Assembly (NCBI GenBank): GCA_035610835.1 | Contig: CM069458.1 | Location: 28,483,449 to 28,547,448, forward strand | Direction: 5' to 3' | Source of the DNA: Ophiura sarsii | Lineage: Eukaryota > Echinodermata > Ophiuroidea > Amphilepidida > Ophiuridae | Length of the DNA stretch: 64,000 bases | Shown: piece by piece, positions 46,157-58,428 of the stretch | Layout of the letters: each line of letters opens with the position of its first letter | How positions within the stretch are numbered: position 1 is the first letter of the stretch | Program-made: the position numbers and the translations under genes | The notes under the pieces: model-generated | The model's database searches: none | Seen by the model: the letters and a program-made list of their open reading frames with translations, nothing else | Told to the model about the DNA's origin: nothing

Positions 46157-48301
46157 GTAAGTACAAAGCCATAGCATGGTGTATAGGGTGAAAACTGTGA
46201 ATGTACAGGGTGCATCAAAAATACATATTATTTATGAGCACAATTCCCAAATGCTTATTTTATCATGCACTGAAATAAAGGTATACTGTTTTAAAACATT
46301 GGGTACAATTTGTAGGGTGAAAGGGGGATGGGCAATTCCTAACTAAAGTAAATGCGGGTAGAATTTGGGTTTATCCGTGGTGTAAGATATACTTGAGTTA
46401 GGCCACACAAAAAAAAAATTCTACGGGACAGACCGATCCATTTTTATTTGGTTTTAGAAAAAAAATTGTGAACTTTTTGAGATTTTTAAAAAAAAATTAA
46501 ATTTTAGAAACAATTTCAATTTAATTTTTTGTTGTATTTTTTTAATTTTATTTCAAAAAATTGTTGGAAATGACCCCAACATTTCTACAGTGGGGGGGGG
46601 GGGGGGGGGGGGGGGTGGTTCTTCGTGGTCTTAGTCTTATATCATCAAGGCCAACCCAAAATGTACCGATGTTGTTCATATAGTTGTGGCAAATGATAGT
46701 TCAAAATTGGAAGTATTATTTCCTAGCACTGATCACAGATACATAATTTGAGTATGTGTGTAAAAAATAAGCATTTGGGAATTACTTGAAAATAAAATTG
46801 TTTTGTGGTTGTTCTGAACTAATATATAGATCAATTGTACATGTACTAGTACTTGTGAATCAAATTCATCTGTCAATACATGGTATCATGGTGCGTGCCT
46901 GTGTGATTCACAGCAAATCAAGTATGATGTCAAAATTGTTTTGATGTAAAAAGTAAATATTGGCAACTGAAAAAAGAACAGTGTTCTACTTACCATACCA
47001 AACTGACTTAATTTGCAAATTAGAGATTTTGTCTCCCAGATGTTATTTATTTCTCTTTTCATATTATTGAAATTTTTTGAAATTTTGAAGAAAAAACAAA
47101 CGCTTCAAAAGTTGTGATTTGACCATATTATCTCTTTGAAAAACAAACAAGAGAAGTTTTTTCATGACAGACCAGGTCCATCTGCCCATTGAACAAGGTT
47201 TTTATTTTTGTTGCCTATATTTGTCATTGCTGTGATGAGATCGTTGCATAAATATTGTTGCATTGTATCCATTAGGCCAAAAATAATAATATGTTTGTTT
47301 GTCATTACTCGCTCATTCTTTTTCTTCCTTCTAATTTTTTGTTTGGATGTGTTGGTCAATTGGGATCTATTTTTACTTTCAACTTACATTCTATTCTTAT
47401 TTGTGCGTAAAAACTAAAAACCCTCTTTCAGTCAAGGAAAAAACAACCTAGTACACGCCCGGCCTCACCATATTTTTCGAATTTGATACCTTTCTTTTCA
47501 ATTATGAAAACAATTAGAATTGTGGACATTTTGGAATTTATTTAAATAAATTATCAGCAATTTTGAAAATTTATCAAATGTATCAAACATTTTGAAATAT
47601 CTCAAAATTTGTTGAAAATTTGATCCAAATTTCAGAACAAAATTGAAGAAAAAATGAAAGAAAACCTACTGACCCTATCTGAGAGGACCACAAATGACTT
47701 TTTTATTCCAAAAACATTCAAGCAGAAACTAAATACTAAAGGGCTTTTAATGAGAATTTGCTGGATATAATTTGTAGGGTTTTGCGTATGTCATTTTAAT
47801 AACATACATCAAAGTTTTAGTTAAATGAAATTTTCATAGCGAGGAGGTAGGTTCAAAAGAGTATGTAATGACAAACAACCAGTGTATGTGTTGCCTTATA
47901 AATAAAACAAGCCAGTACGTGCTAAACAATGGATGTTCACTTGCACATAACCCCCATAGAATGACTGCACATATAATGTATCAATGTCATCATTTACGCA
48001 AAATATTTGTGACAAATGTATTCCCCATATGGTTTACCATATGGCAACATTAGTCATATCACAGATATTAGGAAGTGCAAATTATGCTGTTTCCGATACA
48101 GAACACAAGCTAATTAAAACTGCATGTAATTTTAAAGCTAAAAATGTGAATATAATAACAAAAAACAGTCGTTATGTTTAAGAGGTTGAAGTGAAACAGC
48201 CTTAAAAAGATGCCAGAAATAGTATTACTAGTTTAAAAATTAATAACCATTAAAGAAAAAGAACACAGGAACAAAGGATAACTTAACCAAATCTGAAGTA
48301 C
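46157..48301. other. Intron sequence with poly-G tract
   Basis: ACAGGGTGCATCAAAAATAC at 46205, a run of about 26 G at 46591-46615, and diverged repeats around GGACAGACCGATCC and CAGACCAGGTCC (46430, 47168). No exon seen. Confidence 0.5.
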
Positions 48302-49650
48302 TTAAAGATGGATGTTCCGATCACTTAAAGGTAGATGTTCCGATTGCTGGCCCGATTTTCAACTTAGTGTTTTTTATCAAATGAAAGGTGATCCTTCAAA
48401 TTGTCGCATTCCAAAGTTTGAGTTGCATAACTCCAACAGTTCTATTTTTAGAAGGACATGGTCACAAAATATTTGCCCATTGAGTAGTACACAAACTGGT
48501 TGGTGGTTAACCGCCTTTGGCAGTAATTCACCACATTTCAGCCTATCATTTCTAAATGGAACATTTCTGGCCCCTAAGATTTAACAGACATAATGAGAAA
48601 AACATGGGGATTCTTCTGATATCAAAATATCTTGATGTGAAAAAAAAACATAGTCCAAAAAAAGTGATCCGAACATACACCTTTAAGCTTGTTTTTGTCC
48701 ATCAACATATGTTGATATGGGAAGAAGCCCCATATTTCTCTCATTATTTCTGTAAAATGTTTGGTGCAATATATGAAGAGGTATTTTGCAAAAGGGCCTA
48801 CATCCACTTTGGCGCTTATTGAGAAAAAGTCCAAAAACTGTTTCTAAATATTCAAGATGAGCAATTGAAAAACTGAATGGATTATGAAAGAGGTACACTA
48901 CATACTAATTGAAATTGAAATAAATTTTAAATGTGCTAGTTTTATTTATTTTTTAAATCATGTTTACATTTTTTGAAAATTTGGATGTAGGCCCTTTTGC
49001 AACAAAACTCCATCTGTTTGTACATAAAGAAAAAATACCACACACAAAAAATCATTTATTTTAATCATTTAAAATAAATAAGTTTGATATTGAAATGTAT
49101 AGGTCACAATCATATGTTTCAAGGAAATAAAGTCATTTTTTTCAAAAATACCTACATCTCATTGTAAACAGCCATTGAAGTTGTTGTTTTGTTGCAAAAG
49201 GGCCTGTATCCCGATTTAATTCTGGGTACAGGCCCTTTTGCAACAAAACGACAATTTCAATGGCTGTTTTCAATGAGATGTAGGTCTTTTTGAAAAAAAT
49301 GACTTTGTTTCCTTGAAACATATGATTTTTCCCAATACATTTCTATATCAAACTCATTTTTTGAAAAAATGCACCATAGCCCTTTTGCAAAATACCTCTT
49401 CAATTCCATTTTAGATGTTTTAGGCCAAAATGCTGTGAATTACTGCCAAAGGTGGTTAACCACCTGGCCAGTTTGAGCACTACTCAATGGACAACTTTCA
49501 TATTACCTTGATGTGCTTCTAAAATAAGAACCATTGGAGTTATGTAACTCAAACTTTGGAATGTGGGTATTTTAAGGATACCCCTAATTCCTGTAGAATA
49601 GAAAACATCAAGTTGAAAATCAGACCAGCTATCGGAACACCTATTTTTAA
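48302..49650. mobile_element. Large fold-back element, TTAAAGGTAGATG family (nested)
   Basis: The left end carries two adjacent starts (TTAAAGATGGATGTTCCGAT at 48302 and TTAAAGGTAGATGTTCCGAT at 48325). The right end reads ATCGGAACACCTATTTTTAA. Arms match around CCTTTGGCAGTAATTC / GAATTACTGCCAAAGG. Inside lies a tighter inverted repeat, 49111-49208 and 49227-49324 (98-bp arms), with GCAAAAGGGCC/GGCCCTTTTGC at its centre. No transposase frame. Confidence 0.83.
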
Positions 49651-50070
49651 GCAAAGAAGTTTCCAAGACCACCCCCCCCCCCCCCCCCCATGTTAATCAC
49701 TTCCCAACCATCTTCACACACCCAGAAAAAATGGATTCCCCAAGGGCTAGCTAGACCCCTACCCACGCTCTATCTCAGTGGTTCTCAGTACCGTGACCCC
49801 TCCCCCCCCCCCCCCCAAAAAAAAAAATGAACCCCCCACCCCGATTTATTGTGACACTGCTTAGTTATATGATGCGAGGTTAGCGAGCAGGAAATTTAGT
49901 ATTTTTGAAAGTTTCTTTTAGGTTTTCTAAGCCTTTTAGAGCAAATTATTAAAATGGTTCCCCCAAAAAGCTATATTTATGACCCCTTCATTACTCCCTG
50001 AAAAACCCCAAACGACCCCCAGGTTGAGAACCCCTGCTCTATCTTCTACTTTTGTGATTTTCAAACACAG

Positions 50071-50208
50071 GACGATCTATCGGCACACCAAATCGAATCA
50101 TTTAAGAAGCAAATCGTTGCCATGTGTGACTCCAACTCCGATGGCCGAATCGACAAGGAGGATTTTAAGCTGATTCTCAATCTGCATACCGATGTAGAGC
50201 TTTTGTGA
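50071..50208 (+). CDS. Calbindin-like terminal exon H1: EF-hand 6, isoform 1
   Basis: Follows TCAAACACAG, enters in phase 0 from exon G, and ends in TGA after 45 codons. It reads DDLSAHQIESFKKQIVAMCD and then SNSDGRIDKED, ending LNLHTDVELL. The EF6 loop has Asp1, Asn3, Asp5, Arg7, Asp9 and Asp12. Asp at position 12 instead of Glu is known in EF-hands to shift preference towards magnesium or weaken calcium binding. An AATAAA at 51124-51129 could serve its 3' end. Exon H2 lies 3.8 kb downstream. Confidence 0.93.
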   Translation, partial: DDLSAHQIESFKKQIVAMCDSNSDGRIDKEDFKLILNLHTDVELL

Positions 50209-53200
50209 TTGGCCAGTGTAGCCAGACTGCACCAAGTTTTGACCAATCATATTTGGCCTTCTGTCTCTCACAGCGATTTATCAGCAAAGAGGATCTTTTT
50301 ATATCATAATATAGTCTTATTTATAGTTTACAAATTCTCACAGATGAACTGACCAAACCATTATATTCCATCGCTAATTCATTTCTGTTTAAACGATGGG
50401 TAAAAACGATCGTTATTCCTGCCAATTTTGCATGTATTCGGCCACCATTTGGTCCACTAAATTTAAAAGCCCGTAAAATACCAATTGAAAAACAGCACAA
50501 GCCGGTGCGATAAATGGGCAAAACCCCTCTCTGGATTTTAGAAATCCCACCAACTAATCAGATATTTTTGCATGATTAATTGCACTCACTGCAAGATGCC
50601 GAAGTAAATGTAAAAATCAAGCCTATATAATGCCACAAAGCATCAACATTTTTGTTTCAAATATTATATAAATGTCTGTATAGGCAGAAATAGCATGCAA
50701 AGTCACACATAATATATATATATTATATTGATCAAAACCCATCGGTTAGTATATCCTTATCACTATGGTAACACGATTGGTCTAAAGTCTACCGAAAATA
50801 GTCTGCACTGCATCACTTGGCATATATTAGACCTACACATATTTATAGTTGTGTATGATTGTATTGTATATATTTATCAGGCAAACAAAAACAAAAAAAC
50901 AAGTTTGTCTCAGAAGAAACCTGAAAAAAGGCTTTGTAAAATGCATTTAAAAAACAAAATAGAAAGGCTATGCGAAATGCGTTTAAAAAACAAAATAGTA
51001 AAAAACTGCTATGCGAAATGCGGTATCTTTTCTTTAAACATGAGAGCAGGCTCTGTGAAGCAAGAAAATGAAGCTGATATGGTACTTCACAATGTGAATT
51101 TAAAATTTGAAGATGCATAGTCCAATAAATCACTGGAGTCAGTTATTTTTCTTGAGTTTAAGTACTGTTTTAATATTGGAAAAAACATTCCATACAGTCA
51201 CAAACTTGGCTCACACCATCACCAAACAAAAGTTCAAGAGAGAAATGAAGAAAAAAAGCTAAGCGTTGAAATGCGAATTTGAAAAGCTACGCGCGCAGTC
51301 TTCTGAGTCAAACTCTTTTTTTTTTATTTGGCCTTATCTGGAATTACTGTATTGAACGATTTTAACAGGGACCAAACTCAAAAACAAAATAAGGTGTTTT
51401 TTTCCACACTTTTCTCAACATTTAGTTTGTGACAGTGTTGAACTTTGTTGCCGGTTGGTACCACTTAATTTTTATGAAAAAGTTTTCAAATTGCGGGGAA
51501 GAAATGTCCTTGTTAAAAATATATCTAAGATTTTTGATACCGATTACTGATTTTAAATTAGCTAACATCAAAGCACCTAGTCAGGAATTATGTGTGTTAG
51601 GTGTATAACAACTTTCGCCTTAATTTGATATTAATAAGAATATATAATCTATGTCAAAAAGAAATCATTGGCTATATAATATTCAATTGCTGTCTCATCT
51701 AAATAAAGGCCAGGGAAATGTCATCCAGGGCACCTCCGATGCATTTATCGAAAAACAAGTCTATCACTACGTTAATTTGATCTCTTTATCTATGGAGGAA
51801 GAACCCCAACCAATTTGTTTGGTTGATCGTTATTTTGGCCCAATTTGTCAACTAATTCTTACACTTTTTTTCCAGACGGTTACACAAATAGATTATAGCT
51901 CTAAAAATATGGATTTTATTTTAAATCTATTTGCATGAATTATTAAAGCAAACCTTTGATATTCCTTCACCGTATCCAAATACATAAATTTTAGATCAAC
52001 AAAAACAATGACGATGCTCGTATAGAGGTTTTAGTGCAAGAAGGCCCTATAGACTATGGATGCTGCATGTTATTTAGATTGTGGTTTTATAGGGTTACAC
52101 TGTATTGCTCCAGGCATACATAACACATTAATTAAAGATATGGCCTCTTCATCATTGCAAGATGCTCCACAATAGCTGCCCTTAGTTGGTTCCTTGACAT
52201 TTGTATCATTGGCTCAGCAAATAGACTACCACACTTATCTCACGGCAGCTATTAAATATGGGCCCCTTTAGGATTAAACCCTCAATGTACTATCGTCACT
52301 TCTTAAAAGGCGCTAAAGGTTCTCAGTCAACACAATTTTGCTAAATATGAATACAATTTTATCAAAAGTCATATAATTTTTTTATACGGCACAAAGAATA
52401 TCCATGACATTGATAGTGTTTTAAAATGTTTATTATTAGTCCTATTGGGTTCATCCATGAAGCTGGTTCAACCTGTTGTTGATATATACAAACACTGTCT
52501 GAGGTAATATGACTCCTATATGCACATAATTATAAGGCCATCAACGAAGCAGAGTACGTTATAATACATAATGCATAAAGTTTCAACCAGATTTTGAGAT
52601 CAGTAAGGCTGATCGTAGTCAAGGCAGTAGGCCACCTCTCTCTATTCAGATATACGTCATTAAATGTCCATTGTGGATGTAAGATAATTCTCTCCTATAA
52701 GGACTCACAACGGGTTCGATAGCTTTTTTCTCGGATATAGTGTAGATGTCAATTTCACTAACTGATTGTCACATAACAAGTCGTAACATCGGACCATTTC
52801 TCATTCTGTTCCATTGCTTTAACACTTTTGTATTAAAGACCAAGCTTGAGGCCATACAGTGTCATTTTCAGGCTGTTAGTCTGATGTCATTGTTGATTAA
52901 GCAAGGCCACATGTGGAATTTTCATCAAAACTGTGCTTTAAGGCATGCACACTGGCCTGCCTAATCTAGGAATTGGAGAGTTTATGACCGGCCAATAGCT
53001 AAATCGCCAGTATAAAAGTATATAGGCAGTCAAACATTATGTTTAATTCTATCCAACTATAATATAACATAAACTTATCATCATGTGATCATAGGGAACT
53101 GCATTGATTGGTTCATAGGCTGTGCTTCATCTGTTGTTATATATAGTTTAAATGTAGTGATATTTAGTGTTTTGTGATAGTAACAATGTTTATGGTGTGA

Positions 53201-54037
53201 TCAATATAAATACAAGTTGTAGGTCACAATATATCGTGGTACTTATCCCTCTGTCCAAAAAACAGTGAGGGATTTTAATTTTTAATTTTTCCACATACAT
53301 GTAAGTGAATGGTCAGTGAAATTGAAAAGGCCAACACTAATTATGAATGTTTACTCAAAAGCAGTTACTCTTGTATAGAGTTCCCTGGAATGATTGTATA
53401 ACTCTTAAAGCTTGACCACATCATATTTAAACCTTTTTGAGTTGGGTTCACTCATTGTCATTTTGTCACAGTAACTGCAATAGTTATGATATAGTTCATA
53501 GTAGTGAACTCAACTCCAAATGCTCACTTTTATTGTCACAAACATGTTGAACAGAAAATAAGTGAAGTCAATATGTATGTGTATGCAGTTGTATCTATTA
53601 TAGTGTCGTATCTCATGAGTTTTGACTGTAAAGTAGTGTCATAAAACAAAACCTGTATTTATATGACTCAAATGGTTTACCATCGCAAACAATCCTAAAT
53701 ATGTATACATAAGTAAGTTGGCTTATACCAAGAGTTAAACTTCAGACCTATATTTGCATTTTAACACACTTGGCTTGCCATAGTAAAATATACGTTTCCA
53801 GAAATTGCATTTATGACTCATATAGTAAACCATGGCCACTTATTTGTATATTGCATTAAGAACACAAAAGGCTTGCCATCATTCCTAAAATATGCCATTA
53901 ATGAATCTGTTTTGGTTTGCCGTAGCAATAGTTCCTAAAATAAACCATTTATGACTCCACTGGCTTGCCATAGCAACCCAACCGCTCTTATAAAATATTG
54001 ACAGTGCTTCTAACGAATTGCCTTCATTGTTACACAG
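50209..54037. other. Sequence between alternative terminal exons
   Basis: For isoform 1 the first part would be 3' UTR; for isoform 2 all of it is intron. Poly(A)-signal-like AATAAA is at 51124. Degenerate repeats containing GGCTTGCCATAG occur from about 53680 to 53965. No other coding sequence is recognised. Confidence 0.55.
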
Positions 54038-54172
54038 GATTCATCACATCAAGTAGATATGTTCAGAGACCAGATAGTCCAAATGTGTGATTCCAATGCC
54101 GACGGGAAAATCGGTAAAGAAGAATTCAAACTCATACTAAATCTGCATTCCAATGTTGATCTATATTGGTGA
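54038..54172 (+). CDS. Calbindin-like terminal exon H2: EF-hand 6, isoform 2
   Basis: Follows TTACACAG, phase 0, and ends in TGA after 44 codons. It reads DSSHQVDMFRDQIVQMCDSN, then ADGKIGKEEF, ending HSNVDLYW. The EF6 loop has Asp1, Asn3, Asp5, Lys7, Gly9 and Glu12, so unlike H1 it keeps the canonical Glu12. About 60 percent of residues match H1, and the IV-MCDSN-DG-I-KE-FKLILNLH frame is shared. This points to an old tandem exon duplication kept open by selection. Splicing from exon G directly to H2 would give isoform 2; that is inference. Confidence 0.92.
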   Translation, partial: DSSHQVDMFRDQIVQMCDSNADGKIGKEEFKLILNLHSNVDLYW

Positions 54173-54876
54173 AACCAGCTTGAATGCTGATATCCTGCCT
54201 AAATATGTGTGTGTGTGTGCTATGATACTGGTTAGATGATCCACCACTGGCATTATAACTCCGGATTTCATTCCCCAGAAGCCTGATCACCGGGCAGTAA
54301 TTGTACAGGATATACCGGTCAACACGGTGGGGAAAGAGAATGCGGAGGATTCATGATATACTCTATTTGACTCCTCTGGACAGTGACGTAACTTAACATC
54401 AGGCAACAGCTTTTACGCACACGTATGTATCTTCCGCCTTTCAACGCTCGTGTGTATACGCCAGCGCTGCGAGTAGGCACACACCTTAAGTGCTGCAATT
54501 AGCAGAATATGTGGTTACGTCACTGCCTCGTGATGGCCAAATAGACTATACCTGAGACCAACCTACAAAATGTATAACCAGAACAAACTCTCACTCTCTC
54601 TATCACCATCAGAACAGGTTGTTGACAATATCATCTAAAGTTACTCCTCATGCTGTGGAATGGAGAAGAAGGGCATTATTAGCTTAGCATATGATATATT
54701 ATAGTGTCAGCTGGGTGGATAATCTCAGTATCACAGTACTACCATGCATCAACAAAAAGTCTTTCTCAATAGAGGCATGTCTTGTTTGGTAACAGTTGCA
54801 CTAAAGAATGTATAAACTTGAAGCTGCAAAGCAGTGTATGTTGTTGTCACAGGTTACCACACAAGATATTGCAATA
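54173..54876. other. 3' UTR or downstream sequence, nothing recognised
   Basis: No poly(A) signal of the AATAAA form was seen in this stretch. No repeat or gene recognised. Confidence 0.45.
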
Positions 54877-55365
54877 ATGCACTTATCAATTGCATCCCCG
54901 GCCCCGGGGGACCCAGGGGGATAGCGGGGACTAGGGCCGGGACGTACAAATTGCCCATGTGACGTCCCGGCTACAATCGTGTACGGTCCCCGCAGGGCCG
55001 GGCACCATTTTTTGTACGTCCTTCCCAGGACAAAGTATTCACCCGGCTACAGTCCCAAGGACGCTTAATTCTTTCTGCAACCATAACGGAATGCATTTCT
55101 ATGTGTTCCCTATGTGTTATTAGGCTTATTCTGTCAAGAGCATCGCATCTCTAGCTTATTTATAGCAAGCGCCCGGGGTGTACATTTGTGTACCTTAGCG
55201 TACATCCCCGATACACGCCCCGGCTAGCGGGGGCACAGTTTGTACGTCCGCGTACACTCCCCCGCATAGCCGGGCATCATTTTTTGTACACTTGTGTACG
55301 GTCCCCGCATGGTCCCCGCTATGCCCCAGGTCCCCAGGGGCCGGGCTTGCAATTGATAAGTGCAT
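54877..55365. mobile_element. GC-rich fold-back element
   Basis: ATGCACTTATCAATTGCA at 54877-54894 has its exact inverse at 55348-55365. Inside, GC-rich arms carry GGTCCCCGC, GGGCCGGGC and GTACGTCC motifs in both orientations. It stands out as a GC-rich island in AT-rich sequence. No coding sequence. Confidence 0.85.
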
Positions 55366-56216
55366 AACGAAGCTTATCCATTTATATTCCATATGTCAAT
55401 GTCCACGTGGAAGGCTCCTCTACCAACAGAGATCAATTAGCAACAAAATGCTTAAATGCTTACCATATTGGCACAATTTAAAAAAAAATGTAATAAGGCA
55501 AATTTATACATTCAGCTATTTCTTTTAAATAGTATTCATGTAATTTGGAAAATACAACATCCTTGTATCAGGCACGTCGCATCATTTCAGACTGCATTGC
55601 TGTCTAGAGGAATCAGACTGTCTATTGGTTACAAGGCCTATTTCAATTACTGACTTGGATTACTTGATTACATAAGGCGTTACGGAATATAAATGGATTA
55701 GATCGATATAACATAGATATTAAGGATAAGGTTAGAATGTTGATTGGCTGTCCTCCACACTACTCACTCCTAATTTTATAGCTCGGGAAAAAAGTTTTAT
55801 ACTGTACAAAAGAATACCTACCTTAATTATCAAAAACTTGGAAAAGAAAAACAATTTCTTTTGAAAATTCTACACATTTAATTAATCAAATTAAAAACAT
55901 ATGTGGAGGACAGCAACAATTCATTTTTTGGCCTATAGGGAAGAAATCAGCATCATGATTTTATTTGTAAGGACTATATTTTCCATAAGTCTTCGCATAT
56001 ATTTAAGAAGTGTAACTAATATAACATAAATCGGTTATGTTTTAATCGCCAAGTTCCTTTTGTGACATGGACAATCACCCGAAATATTGTCTATATTCTT
56101 ATTATCAGTACAAACAAATCCAACAGCGTCTTGTTTGCTTATGACATGTATGACTTCAGTATGTAATGTGCCTTTGTCTTATGTAGGCCTGTAATAAACG
56201 TGCATTTCTAGTTTTA
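55366..56216. other. Noncoding, nothing recognised
   Basis: AT-rich; no recognisable features. Short open frames around 55292 and 55456 are not coding-like. Confidence 0.5.
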
Positions 56217-56438
56217 ATATTATCCACACGGCTATTGGTTTGACATTACAAAGCAGATTTGTCAGAAACCTTCAAGGTCTATCTCAAGGATTACTTAACC
56301 AATGCTAGGCATGTTTGTACTTATTTCAATGCATTTCTCATGGTGATTCCAAATTTGATAATGTAATTCAATACTTATGACATTTTTTAAACATTTTTGA
56401 ATGTAGTCTGCAGATGCCTGTCGTGTGGAAAGTGTTAA
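56217..56438. mobile_element. CACTTTCCACGCGG MITE, copy 4
   Basis: ATTATCCACACGGCTATTGG at the left and GTCGTGTGGAAAGTGTTAA at the right, with the family's CAATGCATTTCTCATGGTGA block inside. Left end diverged. Confidence 0.8.
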
Positions 56439-58177
56439 GAGGCCTAAAAATCCATTATTGGCTTCATCTAGCCCTAACATTTTTTGTTAACCTTTATAAC
56501 TCCAACACCAACATTTCCTGAAATTTGGTACGTTTTAAGAACATTTTACCATATTTTATATCAACCTTTACGCCAATAATACATTTTTAGGCCTTTACCA
56601 GTAAACTAACCATAATCAGGAGAATTTCAGGCAAAACTATCTATATTACAGATTTATAAAGCCGTATCTAAACTATATTTTATACAGCATCAATGAAATG
56701 GGCAACCTTTAAGAAAACTATACATATTTGCAATGAATATATAGGAGACATGTAAATCTGTATCCAAAATTCTCAATGTTTTAATGAGGCACACCTACTT
56801 GAATTTGAACAAACTAAATAAAGGAGTGATATGATTTTTTGTTACGGATGGGAGTCCGGGCTTATGTAGTTAATGGGGCGAGTGCAATAAACAGATCGGG
56901 AATAATCAAAAGTTGGATCTCATTAGTGTATTTTATAGATTATAATTATATGAAAAGATGTATCTATCTAAATTGGACTACTATGTATAAAAACACATAA
57001 CAGCACTATAAATAGATGTGTAGTATGAAATTTAAAATTGTAGTATGAAATCTTAATTATGTATTTTAAGTTATAAGTGTGTACTGTATGTAGTATGAAA
57101 TCTACGTTTTATTATTAGTATTTGATCACTGCATTCAAACTGGGAATGTATGGGAAAACTAATTCATGAAATGTAAAAACAATTCAATAATTTTGTGTCA
57201 GATTAGATCAGACTATGCTGCACACTATTTAAACTTACTTTGATTGGACACAAGAAGAATTATACAAATTATTGAACCAATCAGAGTTGGTGTAAGCGAC
57301 ATGGCTGAGGGTTAATAGCAGCTTAAAAATGGTGAAAGATCTTTATTTTAGTTTCTTATACTATAATAAAGAAAAACAATTGTCGATCAGAGAGTCGTGA
57401 TCCGAGCGCTTGCGTTCATCCAAAGGTTTAACGCAGTCTTGCAACACACTACATTCCAAAACAACAGGCGCACAACACCGTCATACTCACGCAGATATCG
57501 CATGGTACGCAAGGGAATTATTTGAAATGATCGACAATTATTTGTTTTGATTATAGGATGATATTGTGATTTTTTTTATTAACAACACACTAACCAGTAA
57601 CACAATAGACCTATCCAGCAGCAACAGCCATAATAGGGGTGGTCTTCCAAAGATCATGTCCAGTTTATTTTAAACAGAGTATTAAATCACTACCACTTCG
57701 GTCTTTCATAATTTTAATGATAGTATTGCATTGCTTTCAAAACAATAGAGAAAAATAAGCTTTTATTCAAAAATCTTATCTTCTGTATGTTTCACATTCT
57801 TAGTTACTGCACTATGGGTGGTGGGATATATGGGTAAGTGGCTATCGTGGATATTTTTCACTATTTTACATTGCCAAATATGAATCCCTTTTGGAAGGAT
57901 CGAGTTTAATCAGATCAGTGGCATCCCCTTCAAGTGGCACCCATGGCACATGTAATCCCTGCCATCCTGGAGCTACACCACTGTTTTCATTCTGTTTTGA
58001 CACATTTTACTAGTATTTCAGAGGTTTATGTTCAAAAACAGCGAGGGGGAAAATCCTTCTTTTTTTAGAAATCTCACCCACCTTTGAACAGATTCCCTCT
58101 GAATTTAAAATGTTTTACCACTCACGCATTATCATTTGGAATAGATAACACAATTAGGGGATTGCAATTATGTATGG
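56439..58177. other. Noncoding, nothing recognised
   Basis: AT-rich, with a GTAGTATGAAAT motif repeated near 57020-57100. No gene or exon signal recognised. Confidence 0.5.
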
Positions 58178-58428
58178 TTAACACTTTCGGTGCAACTATT
58201 AATTTCACCATATATAAAAACAGATTTTTCAGAAACCTTTCCCAACTTTTAAAAGTCTATCTCAAGGAATCCCGAACTAATACTAGCCATGTTTGTACTT
58301 ATTGTAATGCATTTCTCATGGAGATTCCAAATATGGTGATGAAATTCAATACTATTGACATTTTTGAAACATTTTTGTGACATTTTGGAACTGTCGGCTC
58401 TAGACGACTGCAGCGTGGAAAGTGTTAA
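58178..58428. mobile_element. CACTTTCCACGCGG MITE, copy 5
   Basis: Begins TTAACACTTTCGGTGC and ends GCAGCGTGGAAAGTGTTAA, with TTAA at both ends. Internal blocks match copies 2 to 4. Confidence 0.84.

Larger units (their letters stand above)
17471..54172 (+). other. Calbindin/calretinin-like EF-hand gene (3' part), gene span
   Basis: Eight coding segments on the plus strand, each flanked by AG and GT splice signals where needed, join in phase into about 200 residues. They contain the end of EF2, EF-hands 3, 4 and 5, and two alternative versions of EF6. Order, linker sequences such as the ELAxxLPxxENFxxxFR-type block, and exon borders agree with the hexa-EF-hand calbindin/calretinin family, probably a calbindin-32-like orthologue. 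These proteins buffer or sense cytosolic calcium, often in neurons. The N-terminal exons (EF1 and most of EF2) were not found and should lie before the window or in the first 17 kb. Introns range from 1.2 to 10.5 kb and are packed with transposable elements. No promoter can be judged. Confidence 0.9.

Noticed and set aside
51651..51938. Open frame of 95 residues between the two terminal exons
   Set aside because: No recognisable domain, no splice context and ordinary AT-rich composition.
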